Shown one piece after another: positions 4,660 to 8,367 of a stretch of DNA of 8,367 bases. The translations under genes were made by a program, and so were the position numbers. A model generated the notes under the pieces. It worked only from the letters and a program-made list of their open reading frames with translations, was not told the DNA's origin and made no database searches. Numbering within the stretch: position 1 is the first letter of the stretch; every line of letters begins with the position of its first letter. Source of the stretch: Acidimicrobiia bacterium (GTDB taxonomy: Bacteria > Actinomycetota > Acidimicrobiia > Spongiisociales > UBA5794); NCBI GenBank assembly GCA_030598905.1, contig JAUVPA010000071.1:1-8367 (forward strand), in the 5' to 3' direction.

Positions 4660-7600
4660 ATGCGACGCCGACGCATTGCGTTGATGGTGTTGGTCGTCGC
4701 CATGCTCGCAGCGATGGCGACACCAGTAGGAGCGGCTCAGACGCCTGGCGAGGATCAAGACGAATCTTGGATCGTCGTTATGACACCGGGAGCACCGGCA
4801 ACGGTGTTTGCCCCATGGCTCGTGAGTAGTTCGGGAGGTTCCTCGGTTGACGCAGTGTTCTCGCGCGTCTTGAACGGGTTTTCCTTCTCGGGATCCGCTG
4901 CTGCGGCGGCCGATCTCGCAGCCAGTCCCTGGGTCACATCGGTGTCTCGCGACGGCCTGCTGCACACCACAGAGCTGGTTCCCTTCGGCACCGAGCGCAT
5001 CGGTGCATGGGACGCATACTTGGCCGGATTCTCGGGGAAAACAGACGGGGGGACGCCGGTTCGGGTCGCCGTGCTCGACAGTGGCGTATCACCGACACAT
5101 CCCGACCTCGCTCCCAACATCGTCGCCGCCGAAGGCCGCAACTGCATCAATCCAGGTAGTGCCCCCAACGACGATCACGGCCATGGAACCCATGTCGCCG
5201 GAACGGTCGCGGCAATCCAGGACTCAGGCCCCGGGTCGGTCGGTGTGGCCTCCGGAGCCGCAATCGTGCCGGTCAAGGTCGTCGATGCCTCCGGCTTCGG
5301 GACGGACTCGCAGGTGATCTGCGGACTCGACCACGTCGCCGCTCTCGCCGCAGACGGCGTCCCCACCGTTGTGAATATGTCTCTCGGCGAGGCAAGGAGC
5401 GAAGGTACGGGTTGCTCTTCAGCCCCGTTGCACGAAGCAATCTGCAACCTGAACAACCTCGGTGTTGTTGTCGTGGCTGCCGCTGGCAACGACGGCGCCA
5501 GCGCGTCGAACTTCTACCCGGCCGCCTATCCCGAGACGATTGCGGTGTCCGCCATTGCCGACTTCAACGGTCAGGGAGGCGCCTCGAGCGGTTGTGCTTT
5601 CTTCCCGGACATTCTCAATGCCTGTGATGAGATGTTGGGATGGTTCTCGAACAACGGGCCGGCTATCGACGTCGCCGCGCCGGGTGTCAACGTGTACTCC
5701 ACGACACTCGGCGGATCGTGGGGCTTCAAGTCGGGAACGTCCATGGCCGCGCCCCACGTCGCCGGAGTGGCCGCACTCATGCTTGGTGCCAACCCCGGTC
5801 TGAGCCCGGCTCAGGTGAGGTCGATCATGACCGAGACGGGTGAGTGCCCCGACGGTGCCACATCAGGGGCCGCGACGTGTTCCGGACACGGGCAGTGGCA
5901 GGTCGCAGGAATCATCAGCGGATCGTCACCGGACCCCGACGGCATCGCTGAGCCACTGGTCGATGCCTACGCGGCCACCCAGATGGCAGCAGCGCTCTCC
6001 GGTCCCGATGAGACGCCGCCGGTTCTCACGCTCAACGGCCCCAATCCGCAGTACCTGACTGTCAACGAGACGTATACCGAGTTGGGTGCTACGGCTTTCG
6101 ACTTCATCGATGGGGATGTGACCTCGGCCATCGTGATCGATTCCTCGGCGGTGAACACCGCTGTGCTGGGCACATATCCCGTTACCTACGACGTGACCGA
6201 CTCTTCCGAAAATGCGGCGGACCAGGTGACGCGGAGTGTCGAAGTTCTGCCACTCGATACGACGGCTCCGGTCATCACGCTCCTTGGTGCCGATCCACAG
6301 GAGATCACCCTCTTCGACGAATACGTGGAGCTCGGCGCAGTGGCCAACGACGACCGCGATGGTGACATCACGGGCGCCATCACGATTAATGCCTCGGCCG
6401 TCAACACTGGAGCCCTTGGCTCGTATGGAGTCACCTACAACGTCTCCGACGTTGCCGGGAATCCGGCTGCCGAGGTAACGCGGACGGTCGATGTCGTACC
6501 ACCGCCGGACGCGTTGTACTTCACGGCGGACAACCGGATAGAGGTCTATGTCAACGGTGTGTCCGTAGGTTCGTCGACCAACTGGAAACAGGCGAACTTC
6601 GTCGAAATGGACCTACAAGATGGTGACGTGGTAGCCGCATTCGCGACCAACGACGGGCTCGACGCCGGTTTTCTGGCTCACATAATCTGGGACGGCACAA
6701 CGTTGGTGTCAGATTCTTCGTGGAAGGTCGCGACGACCGCTCCGGCAGGTTGGGAACAGCCGGGATTCGACGACTCCGGTTGGGTCGCGGCGACCTCCCA
6801 CGGCGGGTACGGTTCGAATCCGTGGTCTACGGGCGTCGGCGGCTTCCCCAATCCGTCTCCCGCGCAATGGATTTGGACGACAACGAACCAGTCCTCGGGA
6901 TCGATCTATTTCCGGTTCGTGGTCGAGGTGCTAATGCCGGATGTGACGGCACCGGTGATCACTCTCACCGGCCTCAACCCCCAATACCTCGGCATCGACG
7001 ACGCATACATGGAGCTGGGTGCTACGGCACTGGACGACCGAGATGGAGATATCTCGGCCGGCATCGTCATCGATGCATCTGTGGTTGACACGTCGGCTGC
7101 TGGTTCGTACTCAGTGACGTACGACGTGAGCGACTTGTCTGGTAACGTGGCCGCGCAAGTCGTGAGGACCGTCGTGGTCGAGGAGGATCCACCCCCCCCG
7201 GACACGCTCACCTTCAGTGCGGACAACCGTTTCGATGCATACGTGAACGGTGTTCTCGTTGCCTCCTCGACGAATTGGAAGGTGGCCACCCACGTCGAGA
7301 CACAACTGGACGAGGGTGACGTCGTCGCGGTTTACGCCCACGACGACGGCGGTGTCGCCGGATTCATCGCCGAGATCGTGTGGGACGAGGTCACATACGT
7401 CTCCGACAACTTGTGGAGAGCCTCGACATCGGCGCCAGAGGGCTGGGAGCAACCCGGTTTCGACGATTCCGCCTGGGGCCCCGCCTCCCTCTACGGGCAG
7501 TACGGCGTCGCTCCTTGGAGCACCGGCGTGTCGGGTTTTCCATCGGGAACGTCGGCGCAATGGATTTGGTCCAGTAACAACGACGCTCACAACGATGTGT

Positions 7601-8319
7601 TTTTCCGCTTCGTCGTCGAAGAACCCGGTCCCGATGAAACCGCCCCGGTGATCACACTCAGCGGCGCCAATCCGCAGTACGTTGCCGTCGGAGATGCGTA
7701 TGTCGAGCTCGGAGCTACGGCCGTCGATGATCGCGATGGCGATGTCTCGACGAACATCGACATCGACGATTCCGATGTCGTGACCTCTACGGCGGGTACA
7801 TACGCCGTGACCTACAACGTCTCGGACGCGGCCGGTAACGCTGCAGACGAAGTCGTGCGCACAGTGATTGTCGAAGCAACGCCTCCCGAGCCGGCCACGA
7901 TCGTGTTCACGGGCGACAACATCGTCGAGGTCTTCGTGAACGGCACGTCGATCGGCTATTCGTCGAACTGGAAGAGATCGACAACCGTAGAAATGACACT
8001 CACGGCCGGCGATGTGATCGCCGCCAAGGCAACCGATCGCGGCGGCGTGGCCGCCTTCCTGGCGCAGATAACGATCGACGGGACGATCGTTGAATCGGAT
8101 TCGTCGTGGAAGGTGTCGACGTCGGCGCCGGCCGGATGGGACCAGCCGACATTCGACGATTCCAGTTGGAACGCGGCGACGTCGTACGGTACCTACGGTG
8201 TGAGACCGTGGCGGAAGAAAGTGAGCGGATTCCCTTCGAGTTCGGTTGCAGAGTGGATCTGGACGTCGAACAACTACGGTGACAACGCGGTGTACTTCCG
8301 CTACACGGTGGGCTCCTGA
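4660..8319 (+). CDS. Secreted subtilisin-like serine protease (S8) with Ig-like and galactose-binding-like repeats
   Basis: A 1219-residue exported protein. The frame is open from 4573, but ATG 4660 has a ribosome-binding site (GGAG, 4647-4650), begins a signal peptide (RRRR then a hydrophobic core, residues 1-26) and follows the promoter. Residues about 36-108 look like an I9-type propeptide that would chaperone folding and be cleaved off. The S8 domain (about 110-440) has the full triad: Asp140 in VAVLDSG, His175 in GHGTHVAG and Ser361 in SGTSMAAPHVAG, with the oxyanion Asn277 in AAAGNDG, so it should be active. Eight cysteines (162, 221, 251, 262, 312, 322, 396, 407) suggest disulfides and extracellular stability; GRNCINPG and VICGLDHV recall proteinase K-like enzymes. 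The C-terminal half has four DUF5011-type Ig-like domains (about 452-531, 535-613, 762-840, 992-1071) and three galactose-binding-like beta-sandwich domains (617-756, 848-987, 1078-1217). No LPxTG signal, membrane anchor or type IX tail is seen, so it is probably released or held by its binding modules. The target is unknown. Confidence 0.93.
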   Translation: MRRRRIALMVLVVAMLAAMATPVGAAQTPGEDQDESWIVVMTPGAPATVFAPWLVSSSGGSSVDAVFSRVLNGFSFSGSAAAAADLAASPWVTSVSRDGLLHTTELVPFGTERIGAWDAYLAGFSGKTDGGTPVRVAVLDSGVSPTHPDLAPNIVAAEGRNCINPGSAPNDDHGHGTHVAGTVAAIQDSGPGSVGVASGAAIVPVKVVDASGFGTDSQVICGLDHVAALAADGVPTVVNMSLGEARSEGTGCSSAPLHEAICNLNNLGVVVVAAAGNDGASASNFYPAAYPETIAVSAIADFNGQGGASSGCAFFPDILNACDEMLGWFSNNGPAIDVAAPGVNVYSTTLGGSWGFKSGTSMAAPHVAGVAALMLGANPGLSPAQVRSIMTETGECPDGATSGAATCSGHGQWQVAGIISGSSPDPDGIAEPLVDAYAATQMAAALSGPDETPPVLTLNGPNPQYLTVNETYTELGATAFDFIDGDVTSAIVIDSSAVNTAVLGTYPVTYDVTDSSENAADQVTRSVEVLPLDTTAPVITLLGADPQEITLFDEYVELGAVANDDRDGDITGAITINASAVNTGALGSYGVTYNVSDVAGNPAAEVTRTVDVVPPPDALYFTADNRIEVYVNGVSVGSSTNWKQANFVEMDLQDGDVVAAFATNDGLDAGFLAHIIWDGTTLVSDSSWKVATTAPAGWEQPGFDDSGWVAATSHGGYGSNPWSTGVGGFPNPSPAQWIWTTTNQSSGSIYFRFVVEVLMPDVTAPVITLTGLNPQYLGIDDAYMELGATALDDRDGDISAGIVIDASVVDTSAAGSYSVTYDVSDLSGNVAAQVVRTVVVEEDPPPPDTLTFSADNRFDAYVNGVLVASSTNWKVATHVETQLDEGDVVAVYAHDDGGVAGFIAEIVWDEVTYVSDNLWRASTSAPEGWEQPGFDDSAWGPASLYGQYGVAPWSTGVSGFPSGTSAQWIWSSNNDAHNDVFFRFVVEEPGPDETAPVITLSGANPQYVAVGDAYVELGATAVDDRDGDVSTNIDIDDSDVVTSTAGTYAVTYNVSDAAGNAADEVVRTVIVEATPPEPATIVFTGDNIVEVFVNGTSIGYSSNWKRSTTVEMTLTAGDVIAAKATDRGGVAAFLAQITIDGTIVESDSSWKVSTSAPAGWDQPTFDDSSWNAATSYGTYGVRPWRKKVSGFPSSSVAEWIWTSNNYGDNAVYFRYTVGS
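6262..8310 (+). repeat. Three tandem Ig-like plus galactose-binding-like units within the protease gene
   Basis: Three units of about 222-226 residues follow each other: residues 535-756, 762-987 and 992-1217 (6262-6927, 6943-7620, 7633-8310). Each starts with TAPVITL.G..PQ, has a (D)DRDGD acidic motif and a VTY(N/D)VSD strand, a proline-rich linker, then FxADN or FTGDN, VNG, S(S/T)NWK, GDV(V/I)A, W.(V/A)(A/S)T(T/S)AP.GW.QP.FDDS.W, YG..PW, GFP and WIW, ending at YFRF/FFRF/YFRY. An additional Ig-like domain (452-531) without its partner precedes them. The order implies duplication of a two-domain cassette. The copies have diverged at the DNA level, so the duplication is not very recent. Confidence 0.85.
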
Positions 8320-8366
8320 GGCACAGCCGTCAGCTCGGTGAGTTCGGCGCGTATTTCGTCGAGCCA
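8301..8366 (-). CDS. Possible 3' end of a minus-strand gene, cut by window edge
   Basis: Read on the minus strand from 8366, one frame gives WLDEIRAELTELTAVPQEP and then T, V and a TAG stop at 8303-8301. The composition, an amphipathic charged helix followed by a short proline-containing tail, looks like a real protein C-terminus, and one of the other two frames has an early stop. It would overlap the end of the convergent protease gene by 19 bp. Only 21 residues are visible, so no family can be named and it may be chance. Confidence 0.3.
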   Translation of the reverse strand, partial: WLDEIRAELTELTAVPQEPTV

Positions 8367-8367
8367 C

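Noticed and set aside
7111..8367. Long minus-strand open frame of 418 codons opposite the protease
   Set aside because: It is the antisense shadow of a GC-rich coding region; it is full of Arg, His and Asp repeats without domain features, and the protease frame is certain.

Overview
The window looks like chromosomal DNA of a high-GC Gram-positive bacterium, most likely an actinobacterium and possibly of the Acidimicrobiia type. This is inferred from the high GC content, GTG starts, two start codons placed 6 nt after a TANNNT -10 box with no ribosome-binding site (the leaderless arrangement common in Actinobacteria), and the gene families present. No rRNA, tRNA, CRISPR array or intact insertion sequence was seen.

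Layout. 2-370 (+) is the 3' part of an RDD-family membrane protein. It converges on a two-gene minus-strand unit: a Fur-family metalloregulator (1483-1022) followed 4 nt later by a class I SAM-dependent methyltransferase (1017-427). A short divergent region carries a large dyad, then an apparent remnant of an MBL-fold hydrolase (1565-1712, +). Next comes an MscS-type mechanosensitive channel gene (1855-2750, +) broken by a -1 frameshift at a G5 run. It converges on a YbaY/YscW-like lipoprotein gene (3173-2766, -). A second divergent region carries a perfect 16-bp-arm palindrome. Beyond it lie an MFS transporter (3330-4538, +) and a large secreted subtilisin-like protease (4660-8319, +) with its own good sigma-70-type promoter and a C-terminal half of alternating Ig-like and galactose-binding-like modules. 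The last 48 bases may hold the end of a minus-strand gene.

How the genes relate. Only the Fur-like regulator and the methyltransferase look like an operon. The other genes are single units for envelope functions (channel, lipoprotein, transporter, secreted protease) with no shared pathway visible.

The most unusual signal is non-coding. Two 47-bp elements 1738 bp apart (1506-1552 and 3244-3290) have identical 9-nt left and 11-nt right ends and identical spacing. Their inner arms differ, but by paired, compensatory substitutions that keep the dyad. Both lie between or beside divergent promoters and neither is explained by a gene. The two decayed genes (MBL remnant and frameshifted mscS) lie between them.
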